Source: Halanaeroarchaeum sp051744605
GTDB lineage: Archaea; Halobacteriota; Halobacteria; Halobacteriales; Halobacteriaceae
DNA: 33,148 nucleotides
NCBI GenBank assembly: GCA_051744605.1
Contig: JBNJDE010000009.1
Coordinates: 1 to 33,148 of the forward strand
Direction of reading: 5' to 3'
Made by a program: the position numbers and the translations under genes. This document shows positions 8,080-16,238 of this stretch, one piece after another. Under the pieces are notes generated by a model. The model was not told the DNA's origin. It saw only the letters and a list, made by a program, of their open reading frames with translations, and made no database searches. Numbering within the stretch: the stretch's first letter is position 1; each line of letters begins with the position of its first letter.

Positions 8080-9008
8080 TGTCCGACGTACAGCACCGCA
8101 CGAAGGCCTGGCTCATGGCGGCCCGGCCGCAGACGCTCCCCGCCGCCGCATCTCCGGTGATCGTCGGGACGGCGATGGCGTACAGCGCGGACGTCTTCGC
8201 GCTTTTCCCCGCCCTCGCAGCGCTCGTCGGCGCCGAGTTGCTGCAGATCGCGACCAACTTCGCGAACGACTACTTCGATGCGGTGAAAGGCGCCGACACG
8301 GACGACAGACAGGGATTCACCCGCGTGACCCAGTCGGGATTGATCCCGCCGGAACAGGTGAAGGTGGCCACCGCAGCGACCTTCGGACTCGCCTTCCTCG
8401 TGGGCATCTACCTGGTCGTCGTCGGCGGGCTTCCGATCGTCGTCATCGGGCTCGCGAGCATCCTCGCCGGCATCACCTACACCGGCGGCCCGTACCCCTT
8501 CGGGTACCACGGTCTCGGAGACCTGTTCGTGTTCGTCTTCTTCGGACTGATCGCCGTCACCGGCACCTACTACGTACAGGCCGCTTCGTTCGTCGCCGGC
8601 GCGTTCCCGCTCTGGATGCCGCCCGGAACCGTCACCGTCGACGTCCTCGTCGCCAGCCTCCCGATGGCCGCGCTCTCGACGGCCATCCTCGTCGTCAACA
8701 ACGTCCGCGACCTGGAGACCGACCGAGCGACGGGGAAGATCACGCTCGCCGTCCGACTCGGCTACCGCGGGAGTCGACTCGAGTTCCTCTCGCTCCTGGC
8801 CCTGGCGTACCTCGTCCCCGGGTACTTCGTCATCTCGGGGTATGGATTCACGTCGCTCCTTCCACTGCTCAGCCTCCCGTTCGCCGCCAGGGTCTGGCGG
8901 ACGGTGAGCACCGAGACGTCGGGTGACGCGCTGAACCCGGCACTCGAGGCCACGGGGAAACTGCTCGCCATCTACGCCGTGCTCTTCGCCATCGGGGTCG
9001 TGGTATGA
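8079..9008 (+). CDS. menA: 1,4-dihydroxy-2-naphthoate polyprenyltransferase MenA
   Basis: A 309-residue integral membrane prenyltransferase of the UbiA superfamily, which attaches the polyprenyl tail to DHNA to give demethylmenaquinone. The first Asp-rich motif is NFANDYFDAVKGAD and the second is NNVRDLETDRATGK; both bind Mg-diphosphate. About eight or nine hydrophobic segments run through the protein, the usual UbiA layout. RPQTLPAAASPVIVGTA at the N-terminus is typical of MenA rather than UbiA or heme O synthase. The ATG overlaps the menB stop by one base, and the stop overlaps menC (ATGA), so it is translationally coupled on both sides. Confidence 0.95.
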   Translation: MSDVQHRTKAWLMAARPQTLPAAASPVIVGTAMAYSADVFALFPALAALVGAELLQIATNFANDYFDAVKGADTDDRQGFTRVTQSGLIPPEQVKVATAATFGLAFLVGIYLVVVGGLPIVVIGLASILAGITYTGGPYPFGYHGLGDLFVFVFFGLIAVTGTYYVQAASFVAGAFPLWMPPGTVTVDVLVASLPMAALSTAILVVNNVRDLETDRATGKITLAVRLGYRGSRLEFLSLLALAYLVPGYFVISGYGFTSLLPLLSLPFAARVWRTVSTETSGDALNPALEATGKLLAIYAVLFAIGVVV

Positions 9009-10039
9009 GGACGTCGCTCACCCCGTTCGAACTGTCGCTCTCGACGCCACTCCGGACGAGCGCCGGGCGGATCGACGGCCGACAGGGCTGGGTCCTCCGC
9101 GTCGGCACGGACCCGATCGGTTTCGGTGAAGCGACCCCGCTGGCTGGGTTCACCGAGGACCGATCGTCCTGTGAAAGGGCACTCCACCGGGCCATCGACC
9201 ACGTCGACGACGGCGACATTACGGCAGCCTACGAATCCGTCACCGGCAATCCGGCTGCCCGAAACGCACTCGCGACGGCCCTGCTCGACCGTGACGCCCG
9301 GCACGTCGGCCGGCCGCTGTACCGCGAACTGGGCGCCGAACGCGACGTCCATCGACTCCCCGTTCAGGCGACCATCGGCGATGGCGACCCGACGGCCACA
9401 GCAGAGACAGCTCGAACAGCCGTCGACGAGGGATTCCAGACGCTCAAGATCAAGGTCGGTGCGGGGAGCCTCGACCGGGACGTCGACCGACTGGAATCGG
9501 TCAGGCTGGCGGTCGGGACGAACGTCACCATCCGCGTCGACGCCAACGGGAGCTGGAGCCGCGAGACGGCCACGAACGCCATCGACCGGTTCCTCGAGTA
9601 CGACGTCGCGCTCGTCGAGCAGCCATTGCCACCGGCTGACCTCGTCGGCCATCGCGATCTGCGGGGCCGAATCCCGATCGCACTCGACGAATCACTCGTC
9701 GAGGCCCCACCCGAGTCGGTCCTGGAGTCGTCGGCCGCGGACGCGCTCGTCCTCAAGCCGATGGCGCTCGGGGGACCGGACGTCGCCCGGACGGTCGCGG
9801 TGCGTGCCCTCGAGAACGACATCGACGTGATCGTCTCGAATACCATCGACGGCGCGATAGCGAGAACGGCGGCCGTCCATCTGGCGGCGAGTCTCCCGGA
9901 ACGAACCGCCTCGGGGCTGGCCACCGCGTCGATGCTCGAAACCGATCTGGCCCCCGACCCGGCGCCCGTGAGTGCTGGCCGGATAGCCGTCCCGCAAGCA
10001 CCCGGCATCGGCATCACCGAGGTGACTATCGATGCGTGA
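9005..10039 (+). CDS. menC: o-Succinylbenzoate synthase MenC
   Basis: A 344-residue enolase-superfamily dehydratase converting SHCHC to o-succinylbenzoate. All expected catalytic residues are visible: the Lys pair of LKIKVG (K148 and K150), metal ligands Asp179 (RVDANGSW), Glu205 (VEQPLPPAD) and Asp228 (IALDESL), and the second-face Lys251 (LKPMALGG). N-acylamino acid racemase or dipeptide epimerase is an alternative for such sequences, but the position between menA and menE argues for MenC. It starts in an ATGA overlap with menA and overlaps menE by eight bases. Confidence 0.94.
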   Translation: MRTSLTPFELSLSTPLRTSAGRIDGRQGWVLRVGTDPIGFGEATPLAGFTEDRSSCERALHRAIDHVDDGDITAAYESVTGNPAARNALATALLDRDARHVGRPLYRELGAERDVHRLPVQATIGDGDPTATAETARTAVDEGFQTLKIKVGAGSLDRDVDRLESVRLAVGTNVTIRVDANGSWSRETATNAIDRFLEYDVALVEQPLPPADLVGHRDLRGRIPIALDESLVEAPPESVLESSAADALVLKPMALGGPDVARTVAVRALENDIDVIVSNTIDGAIARTAAVHLAASLPERTASGLATASMLETDLAPDPAPVSAGRIAVPQAPGIGITEVTIDA

Positions 10040-11525
10040 CTGGCTCGCCATCCGGCGTGAGGCGACCCCTCGTGACCTCGCACTCGTCGATGCCGAGACG
10101 GACGAGCGCTGGACGTACGCAGCACTGGATGCCGGCGTGGCTGTCCTGGCCGGGCGACTGCAGACGCTGGGCGTGGGTCCTGGCGATATGGTCGGCGTGG
10201 TCATGGAGACACGGCCCGCATTCGTCAGGCTGCTGTGGGCGGTCCAGCGACTCGGAGCGACGCTGGTCACGTTCAACGCCCGGTTGACCCCGGCCGAAAT
10301 TGCCGACCAGCGGGCGACGATAGAACCGGTGCTTTTCGTCACCGACCGAGAGAACGAACGCACCGTGGTCACTGCGGCCGAGCGAGACGCGTCGACGACC
10401 CCGCGCCGAACGCCAGTCGTCAGCGTCGACGAGCCGATAATCGACTCGACGCAGTCCCTCGAGGACACGACGCGTGGGACGGTCGCCCGACGATCGGTGT
10501 CGCTCGAAGACACGATCGCCACCCTGTTCACCTCCGGAACCACCGGCGAGCCCAAGCCAGTCCGAATTACGGCACAGAACGTCCTGGCCAGCGCGATCGC
10601 CTCGGCGTTCCGACTCGGCGTCGTTCCGGACGACCGGTGGCTGCTCTGTCTCCCGATGTATCACATGGGTGGACTCTCGATACCGATTCGCACGATGGTC
10701 TACGGGACGACGACGGTGCTACACCGAGGATTCGATCCCGCGGCGGTCATCCGGACGCTCGAGGACCACTCCATCACCGGCGTCTCGCTCGTCCCGACGA
10801 TGCTCAGGCGGTTACTGGACGAGGACGACCTACCCGATTCGCTCCGGTTCGCGCTCGTCGGTGGCGGGCCGACGAGTGTCGAACTGGCGGAGCGAGCCCG
10901 CGACCGTGGCGTGCCGATCCACCCGACGTACGGGATGACGGAGACGGCCTCCCAGATCACGACGGCGACCCCGTCGGACGTCGAAGTGGCCCCCGATAGC
11001 GTCGGTCGACCGCTCGTCGGCACCGACCTCGCCATCCTCGGCCCCGACGGGGAACCGACGGGCGTCGGTGAGCAGGGCGAGATAGCCGTCGCCGGGTGGA
11101 CCGTCTCGCCAGGCTACTGGGGAGACGACCCCCGGCCCGCAGACGACTGGTTCCGAACCGGCGACGTGGGCTATCGGGACGAGGCCGGTCGACTCTTCGT
11201 CACGGGGCGCGCGAGCGAACTGATCGTGAGTGGTGGTGAGAACGTCCTCCCGGGCGAGGTGCGTGAGGAGATTCTGGCACACGAGGGCATCGAGGACGCG
11301 GTCGTCGTGGGAGTGCCAGACGAGGAGTGGGGCGAACAGGTCGCAGCACTCGTCGTGACGACGGCGTCACTCAGCCCGACGGAACTGCGCTCGTTCCTCG
11401 AAGTGCGCCTCGCTGGCTTCAAAGTGCCCCGGAAGATTCGGTTCGTCGACTCGCTCCCGCGGACCCCGTCGGGAACGGTCGACAGGGAAGCAGCCCGATC
11501 CATTCTCCGGGACGCGGACGCTTAA
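10032..11525 (+). CDS. menE: o-Succinylbenzoate-CoA ligase MenE
   Basis: A 497-residue ANL-superfamily adenylate-forming ligase that makes o-succinylbenzoyl-CoA for MenB. The phosphate loop TSGTTGEPK (about 166-174), YGMTETASQ, and WFRTGDVGYRDEAGRLFVTGR with the hinge Asp are all present. One oddity: the C-terminal A10 motif reads LPRTPSGTVDR, with Thr482 where the family usually has the Lys that catalyses adenylation. The DNA (GGA ACG GTC) leaves no doubt about the residue. Either the clade tolerates this or another Lys takes over. The TAA stop lies inside the TATA-like box of the next gene. Confidence 0.92.
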   Translation: MRDWLAIRREATPRDLALVDAETDERWTYAALDAGVAVLAGRLQTLGVGPGDMVGVVMETRPAFVRLLWAVQRLGATLVTFNARLTPAEIADQRATIEPVLFVTDRENERTVVTAAERDASTTPRRTPVVSVDEPIIDSTQSLEDTTRGTVARRSVSLEDTIATLFTSGTTGEPKPVRITAQNVLASAIASAFRLGVVPDDRWLLCLPMYHMGGLSIPIRTMVYGTTTVLHRGFDPAAVIRTLEDHSITGVSLVPTMLRRLLDEDDLPDSLRFALVGGGPTSVELAERARDRGVPIHPTYGMTETASQITTATPSDVEVAPDSVGRPLVGTDLAILGPDGEPTGVGEQGEIAVAGWTVSPGYWGDDPRPADDWFRTGDVGYRDEAGRLFVTGRASELIVSGGENVLPGEVREEILAHEGIEDAVVVGVPDEEWGEQVAALVVTTASLSPTELRSFLEVRLAGFKVPRKIRFVDSLPRTPSGTVDREAARSILRDADA

Positions 11526-11527
11526 GG
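11521..11527 (+). promoter_or_regulatory. TATA-like box of the NRDE gene, over the menE stop
   Basis: CTTAAGG is centred 27 bases before the GTG at 11551. The TAA stop of menE (11523-11525) is the core of the box. Confidence 0.6.
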
Positions 11528-11550
11528 CGTGTCGGTGGGTATCGATTTCC

Positions 11551-12294
11551 GTGTGCACCATCCTCTTCGCCCTGGCGCAGTTCGAGGATGCACCGGTCGC
11601 CGTGGCCGCGAACCGTGACGAATCGCCGAACCGCCCATCCAGTCCCCCGAAAGTAGTCGAGGGCGACCCGACAATCCTCATGCCACTCGACGAACGAGCG
11701 GGCGGTACCTGGATGGGCGTCAACGAACACGGACTGTTCGCCATCGTCGCCAATCGGTGGACGGACGACGAACTGGCCGGCGAGCGGTCCCGCGGTCTGC
11801 TCGTCCGAGATGTACTCGGCGCGGAATCCGTCGACGAGGCGGCCAAGATGATCCGTTCGACGACCGCCGAGGCCGAGTACGACGGGTTCGCATTACTCGT
11901 CGCATCGGCGGACGAGGCGATAGTCTTCACGTGGGACGGCGTCCTCAGAGAGGAGCCGATGGAACCGGGGGTGCACGTCCTCGTCAACGTCGGGATGGAC
12001 GGTACGTACACCATACCGGAAGAGCGCCAGACCGTCGGCCAGCACCAGGCCGATGCAGCAGACGCCCTTCGTGAGGCCCTGGAACCCAGGTCCGACGAGA
12101 CGGGCGAGGAGTGGGCACAGCGGGCCGGCGCGGCGCTTGGCGATCACGAATACGGGGCCTGTATCCACCACGACCGGTATCAGACCGTGTCGTCGTCGCT
12201 CGTCGCACTGAGGGCCGATGGTGCCGTCGACTGGTGGTATGCGGACGGTCAACCGTGTCGGGCCGAGTTCAGACCAGTGGACAATCAGATTTAA
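11551..12294 (+). CDS. NRDE/TANGO2-like protein
   Basis: A 247-residue member of the NRDE (TANGO2, PF05742) family. The protein begins MCTILFALAQF, with Cys2 as the conserved second residue, and residues 21-24 are the name-giving NRDE. The fold is thought to be Ntn-hydrolase-like, with Cys2 exposed after Met removal. The eukaryotic TANGO2 protein has been linked to heme or acyl-CoA handling, but no role is established in archaea. The GTG at 11551 is preferred because it places Cys at position 2 and sits 27 bases after a TATA-like box. It is probably transcribed separately from the men genes. Confidence 0.88.
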   Translation: MCTILFALAQFEDAPVAVAANRDESPNRPSSPPKVVEGDPTILMPLDERAGGTWMGVNEHGLFAIVANRWTDDELAGERSRGLLVRDVLGAESVDEAAKMIRSTTAEAEYDGFALLVASADEAIVFTWDGVLREEPMEPGVHVLVNVGMDGTYTIPEERQTVGQHQADAADALREALEPRSDETGEEWAQRAGAALGDHEYGACIHHDRYQTVSSSLVALRADGAVDWWYADGQPCRAEFRPVDNQI

Positions 12295-12295
12295 A
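12290..12295 (+). promoter_or_regulatory. TATA box of the winged-helix gene, over the NRDE stop
   Basis: TTTAAA is centred 27 bases before the ATG at 12320. It contains the TAA stop (12292-12294) of the NRDE gene. It is one of the best TATA matches in the window. Confidence 0.7.
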
Positions 12296-12319
12296 CTGGC
12301 TGCGCACGCTGTTGGTGAT

Positions 12320-12676
12320 ATGAGCGCCGAAGTCATCGAGGAACTCTCCGAAGACGAACGTCGCGGACTGGAACTGGTGCGCGAGGCCGGGTCGATGTAT
12401 CAGTCGGAATTCTGGAAGGCCCTCGATGTCTCGTCGCGCAAGGGGAGCCGTATCGCCACCTCGCTCGAAGAGGCGGGCCTCGTCGAGCGCGAGAAGGCGG
12501 TCTACGAGGGGAACACGACCTACGAGCTCAAACCGGTCATCCGCGACCGTGACCTCGATTATATGCTACTGATGGCCGGCGAGATGCTCTCGCCGTTCGT
12601 CGGTGAAGAGGAGATGGATCCACAATCCGACGCCTTCTCCCAGTGGATCATGAACCTCGTCTACGAGGAGCGCTAG
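12320..12676 (+). CDS. Winged-helix (MarR-like) transcription regulator
   Basis: A 118-residue protein. Residues about 8-75 form a winged helix: LSEDERRGLELVREAGSMYQ, then SEFWKALDVSSRKGSRIATS as the recognition-helix region, and a wing ending in TTYELKP. The rest is a short helical C-terminus (DYMLLMAGEMLSPFVGEEE). The pattern resembles MarR/TrmB-type helix-turn-helix domains; a relation to Rpc34-type winged helices is also possible. There is no ligand-binding domain. The start at 12320 is favoured by the TTTAAA box 27 bases upstream, against a longer frame that would run back into the NRDE gene. It is convergent with gatA, and the two genes share the CTAG at 12673-12676 as stop codons. Confidence 0.8.
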   Translation: MSAEVIEELSEDERRGLELVREAGSMYQSEFWKALDVSSRKGSRIATSLEEAGLVEREKAVYEGNTTYELKPVIRDRDLDYMLLMAGEMLSPFVGEEEMDPQSDAFSQWIMNLVYEER

Positions 12677-13941
12677 GCAAGCGCGCTACCGAGGCGGACG
12701 ATCGTCTCCTCGCCGAACGCCGGACCGATGAACTGGAGTCCGACGGGGAGGCCGTCGGATTCGCCGGCGGGAACCGAGATGGCGGGCAGGTTCGCCAGGT
12801 TGACCGGCACCGTGTTCACGTCGATGAGGTACATCTTGAGCGGGTCGTCGAGGCTCTCCCCGAGTTTCGGTGGGAGGACCGGCATCGTCGGGGTCACGAG
12901 CGCGTCGACGTCCGCCAGCGCCTCGTCGAAGTCCCGTTTGATCCAGGCTCTGGCGTCCTGCGCTTGCTTGTAGTACTTGTCGTGGTAGCCGGCAGAGAGT
13001 GCGTACGTTCCGAGCAGTATCCGCCGTTTCACCTCGTCGCCGAACGCCTCGGACCGTGACTGCGAGAACGCCTCGTTCCAGTTGCCGTCGAATCCACCGG
13101 AGTGTCCGTATCGAACCCCGTCGAAGCGCGCCAGGTTCGAGGACGCCTCGGACATCGCGATGACGTAGTACGCGGCGACGGCGTACTCGACCGACGGGAG
13201 GCTCACCTCGGTCGTCTCGACGCCCCGGTCGCGGAGGTCGTCGAGGGCTGCCTCGAAGCGTTTCTCGACGGCGTCTTCGAGACCGTCGGTCAGTTCTTTG
13301 GGGATGCCGACGCGCATTCCGTCGACGGCGCCGTCGGCAGCCGAGGCGAAATCGGTATCCTCGCCCGCCTCGCGCGTCGTCGCGTCGCGTTCGTCGGGCC
13401 CGGCGATGACGTCGAGTAGTGCCGCCGCCTCCGCGACGGTCGGGGCGATGGGACCGATCTGTTCGAGGCTGTTCGCGTAGGCGACGAGGCCGTACCGGGA
13501 GACGAGGCCGTACGTCGGTTTGATGCCGACCGTGCCTGTGAAGGCCGCCGGACAGCGAATGGAGCCACCGGTGTCGGTGCCGAGCGCGAGATCCGCCTCG
13601 CCGGCAGCGACCGCCGCGGCGCTCCCGCCGGAGGAACCACCGGGCACCCGTTCCTCGTCGACCGGGTTCGCCGTCGGACCGAAGGCCGACGTCTCGGTGG
13701 TCGTCCCCATCCCGAACTCGTCCATGTTGGCTTTCCCGACGATGGTCGCCCCCGCGTCCTTCAGCCGTTCGACGACCGTCGCGTCGTACGGCGGCACGTA
13801 GTCGGCGAGCATCTCGGACCCACAGGTCGTCCTGACGCCCTCGGTGGAGATGTTGTCCTTGACGGCGATGGTCTTCCCATCGAGGGGACCGTCTTCCTCG
13901 CCCTCGATCCGCTTTTCGGTGATGAACGCGTTGACGCTCAT
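12673..13941 (-). CDS. gatA: Aspartyl/glutamyl-tRNA amidotransferase subunit A
   Basis: A 422-residue amidase-signature protein, the glutaminase subunit of GatCAB, which converts Asp-tRNA(Asn) and/or Glu-tRNA(Gln) to the amidated forms. The catalytic triad is Lys28 (TIAVKDN), the cis-Ser at 103 (PGGSSGGSAAA) and nucleophile Ser127 (GTDTGGSIRCPAAF), with the 24-residue spacing of known GatA proteins. Compared with bacterial GatA, the N-terminal helical segment is short, as I recall for other haloarchaea. The ATG at 13941 overlaps the gatC stop (ATGA), so I rejected a much longer upstream extension. gatB is not in the window. Confidence 0.95.
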   Translation of the reverse strand: MSVNAFITEKRIEGEEDGPLDGKTIAVKDNISTEGVRTTCGSEMLADYVPPYDATVVERLKDAGATIVGKANMDEFGMGTTTETSAFGPTANPVDEERVPGGSSGGSAAAVAAGEADLALGTDTGGSIRCPAAFTGTVGIKPTYGLVSRYGLVAYANSLEQIGPIAPTVAEAAALLDVIAGPDERDATTREAGEDTDFASAADGAVDGMRVGIPKELTDGLEDAVEKRFEAALDDLRDRGVETTEVSLPSVEYAVAAYYVIAMSEASSNLARFDGVRYGHSGGFDGNWNEAFSQSRSEAFGDEVKRRILLGTYALSAGYHDKYYKQAQDARAWIKRDFDEALADVDALVTPTMPVLPPKLGESLDDPLKMYLIDVNTVPVNLANLPAISVPAGESDGLPVGLQFIGPAFGEETIVRLGSALA

Positions 13942-14216
13942 GAGACGCGTGGCCCCTTGAAGCGCCCGTCCTCTGTCTCCTCGGCGTTTTCGAGTGCTGC
14001 CTCCTGGGAGAGGGACTCCCGGACCTCGTCGTCGCGCATCACGTTCACCAGGTCCGGTTCGGCCTCGACCGCGGGAACCTCGTCCAGGGCATCGAAGTGT
14101 GCCAGAATGTCCTGAAACTGCGAGGTGAACGTGGCGACCTCGTCGTCGTCCAGGTCCACTCGCGCGAGGCTCGCCACGTGACGGACCTCGTCGGCGTCTA
14201 CGGGCGAATCGCTCAT
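13938..14216 (-). CDS. gatC: Aspartyl/glutamyl-tRNA amidotransferase subunit C
   Basis: A 92-residue subunit that stabilises GatA in the GatCAB complex. The N-terminus VDADEVRHVASLARVDLDDD is the family signature (helix with HVASLARV). The centre FQDILAHFDALDEVPAVEAE matches the conserved second helix, and the tail MRDDEVRESLSQEAALENA with GRFKGPRVS corresponds to the extended C-terminus that wraps around GatA. It is the first gene of a gatC-gatA operon with a four-base ATGA overlap and is divergent from tfb. The 174-base gap to tfb carries both promoters; I could not single out a clear gatC box. Confidence 0.94.
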   Translation of the reverse strand: MSDSPVDADEVRHVASLARVDLDDDEVATFTSQFQDILAHFDALDEVPAVEAEPDLVNVMRDDEVRESLSQEAALENAEETEDGRFKGPRVS

Positions 14217-14316
14217 GTCCGCCGGAAAGCGCGTATCGTCGGTAAGCGTTTCGATGCACCGTTTCGCCGACCCGTAATGGGAGACTTCTCGAGAACGGTC
14301 CCGATATCGCGCCCAT

Positions 14317-14324
14317 ACTTATCA
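14317..14324 (+). promoter_or_regulatory. TATA-like box of tfb
   Basis: ACTTATCA is the only A/T-rich element in the right half of the gatC-tfb gap. It predicts transcription starting near 14347 and a leader of about 44 bases, unlike most genes here. Confidence 0.45.
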
Positions 14325-14390
14325 GCCTCCGGAACCGATTGGACGGTGATTCACCAGCGATAGCCAGGGGAGGCCACGACGACTGCCAAA

Positions 14391-15410
14391 ATGACCGATC
14401 AGAACGAGGGGGACGACCGCACGCGGGTCCGAGAGCGAGCGCCTGCCGAAACGGACGAAGAGGAACGGGTAGAGCGGGAACGAGACGAACGCGAACGGGT
14501 CTGCCCGGAGTGTGGCGGCCGTCTCGAGATCGACGGGGAGCGTGGCGAAGTCGTCTGTTCGGAGTGTGGGCTCGTCGTCGAGGAGGACGAGATCGACCGG
14601 GGGCCGGAGTGGCGAGCCTTCGACGCCGCCGAACGCGACGAGAAATCCCGGGTCGGCGCACCGACGACGAAGATGATGCACGACGAGGGGCTCTCGACCA
14701 CCATCGGCTGGCAGGACCGAGACGCCGCCGGTCGGTTGCTCTCCTCGCGCCAGCGCCAGAAGATGCAGCGGCTGCGAACGTGGAACGAGCGCTTCCGAAC
14801 ACGCGATTCGAAAGAGCGCAACCTCAAACACGCCCTCGGCGAGGTCGACCGGATGGCCTCGGCACTCGGCCTCTCCCACAACGTCCGGGAGATGGCAGCA
14901 GTCATCTACCGGCGAGCGCTCGACGAAGACCTCCTTCCGGGTCGGTCTATCGAGGGAGTCGCGACCGCATCGCTGTACGCCGCCGCTCGTCAGACGGGAA
15001 CGCCACGCAGTCTGGACGAAGTAGCGACGGTCGCACGCGTCGACCGGGACGAGATCGCCAGGACCTATCGGTACGTCGCCCGCGAACTCTCACTCGAGGT
15101 CGAACCCGCCGATCCCGCCCAGTACGTCCCGCGGTTCGCGTCGGCACTGGGAGTCTCAGACGCCGTCGAACGGGAGGCGAAACGACTGCTCGCGACGGCC
15201 AGGGAGACGGGACGGACCAGCGGGAAGAGTCCGGTTGGCCTGGCCGCGGCCGCCGTCTACGCTGGGGCCATCCTCGCGAACGAGCGGGTGACCCAGAGCG
15301 AGGTGAGCGAGGTGTCCAACGTCTCGGAGGTCACCATCCGGAACCGCTACCACGAACTGCTCGAGATACAGGCAGAGCGGGCGGACGAGCCGTCGTCGAG
15401 CAGTGAGTGA
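14391..15410 (+). CDS. tfb: Transcription initiation factor IIB (TFB)
   Basis: A 339-residue archaeal TFB, which bridges TBP-bound promoters and RNA polymerase. After an unusually charged N-terminal tail of about 36 residues comes the zinc ribbon with Cys38, Cys41, Cys56 and Cys59 (CPEC and CSEC). The B-reader/linker region is RGPEWRAFDAAERDEKSRVGAP. Two cyclin-like repeats follow: the first around LKHALGEVDRMASALGLSHN, the second around RFASALGVSDAVEREAKRLL, ending in VSEVTIRNRYHEL. Haloarchaea carry several TFB paralogues; I cannot say which this is. A start downstream of the charged tail is possible but no in-frame ATG precedes the zinc ribbon apart from 14391. Confidence 0.95.
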   Translation: MTDQNEGDDRTRVRERAPAETDEEERVERERDERERVCPECGGRLEIDGERGEVVCSECGLVVEEDEIDRGPEWRAFDAAERDEKSRVGAPTTKMMHDEGLSTTIGWQDRDAAGRLLSSRQRQKMQRLRTWNERFRTRDSKERNLKHALGEVDRMASALGLSHNVREMAAVIYRRALDEDLLPGRSIEGVATASLYAAARQTGTPRSLDEVATVARVDRDEIARTYRYVARELSLEVEPADPAQYVPRFASALGVSDAVEREAKRLLATARETGRTSGKSPVGLAAAAVYAGAILANERVTQSEVSEVSNVSEVTIRNRYHELLEIQAERADEPSSSSE

Positions 15411-15421
15411 CCCGATGGCGT

Positions 15422-16192
15422 TCAGGCATAGGTCATCCCGCCGTCGATGACCAGACTCTCACCGTTCACGTACGAGGACAGGTCGCTGGCAAGGAAGAGG
15501 GCCCCGTCCGCGATGTCCGCAGGCTCACCCCACCGACCGAGTGGGATACTCTGCTTGTACTGATCGCCGCCCTCCGTCCCGATGATCGGCACGTCTTCGG
15601 TGGTCATCTCCGTCTCGATGAGTCCCGGATGGATGGCGTTCACACGGATCCCCTCGGGGCCGAGTTCCGACGCCAGCGAGTACGAGAGGAGACGAACGGC
15701 CCCTTTCGACGCGCAGTAGGTCGTATACTGGGCCGACCCGGTCAATCCCGCGACGCTGGACATGTTGATGATCGAGCCCTCGCGACCGTCTTCGAGCATC
15801 TTCCTCGCCGCCGCCTGGGCGCCGAAGAACACGCCTTTGACGTTGACGTCCATCATCTGCTCGAATTCCGACTCCTCGACCGCGGTGAACTCCTTCCCAC
15901 GGAATATTCCGGCGTTGTTCACCATCACGTCGACGCCGCCGAACTCGTCCGCCGCGTCGACAGCGGCCTGCAACTGCGCCGTGTTCGTCACGTCGCACTC
16001 GACGTACGTCGCCGAGACGCCCATCGACTCCGCCTCCTCGACGAGGGGCGTGCCACCCTCCCGTGGTTCGTTCTGGAGGTCGGCGACCACGAGATTCGCC
16101 CCCTCTTCGGCGTATCGGCGGCCGATCTGCCGACCGATACCGCTCGCGCCACCCGTTATCACTGCCGTCTTGCCGTCGAGCATTCCAGACAT
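15422..16192 (-). CDS. SDR family oxidoreductase
   Basis: A 256-residue classical short-chain dehydrogenase. The Rossmann nucleotide motif TGGASGIG is at 13-20, NNAG at 92-95, the catalytic Ser in MSSVAG at about 145, and the YxxxK pair is Tyr159 and Lys163 (TYCASK). Asp38 after the second strand (LVVADLQ) suggests NAD(H) rather than NADP(H). C-terminal VNAIHPGLIETEM and SSYVNGESLVIDGGM are typical of the FabG/glucose-1-dehydrogenase group. The substrate cannot be read from the sequence. A second in-frame Met lies three codons in. It is convergent with tfb, 11 bases apart. Confidence 0.9.
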   Translation of the reverse strand: MSGMLDGKTAVITGGASGIGRQIGRRYAEEGANLVVADLQNEPREGGTPLVEEAESMGVSATYVECDVTNTAQLQAAVDAADEFGGVDVMVNNAGIFRGKEFTAVEESEFEQMMDVNVKGVFFGAQAAARKMLEDGREGSIINMSSVAGLTGSAQYTTYCASKGAVRLLSYSLASELGPEGIRVNAIHPGLIETEMTTEDVPIIGTEGGDQYKQSIPLGRWGEPADIADGALFLASDLSSYVNGESLVIDGGMTYA

Positions 16193-16220
16193 AGCGGATA
16201 GGGATACGGCCGGAGTGGAC

Positions 16221-16227
16221 CTAAAAC
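16221..16227 (-). promoter_or_regulatory. TATA-like box of the SDR gene
   Basis: The minus strand reads GTTTTAG, about 31 bases before the ATG at 16192 and just after the stop of the upstream gene (16239-16241). It suggests the SDR gene is not simply read through from the AsnB-like gene. Confidence 0.55.
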
Positions 16228-16238
16228 AGTAGGTTGTT

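Noticed and set aside
13942..14802. Upstream extension of the gatA frame to a 709-residue protein
   Set aside because: The extension is Arg-rich, runs through gatC and opposite tfb, and the family N-terminus lies exactly at the ATG that overlaps the gatC stop.
14339..15406. 355-residue open frame on the plus strand over tfb
   Set aside because: It starts with TTG, is extremely Arg-rich and has no motifs, while the tfb frame has a full zinc ribbon and cyclin repeats.
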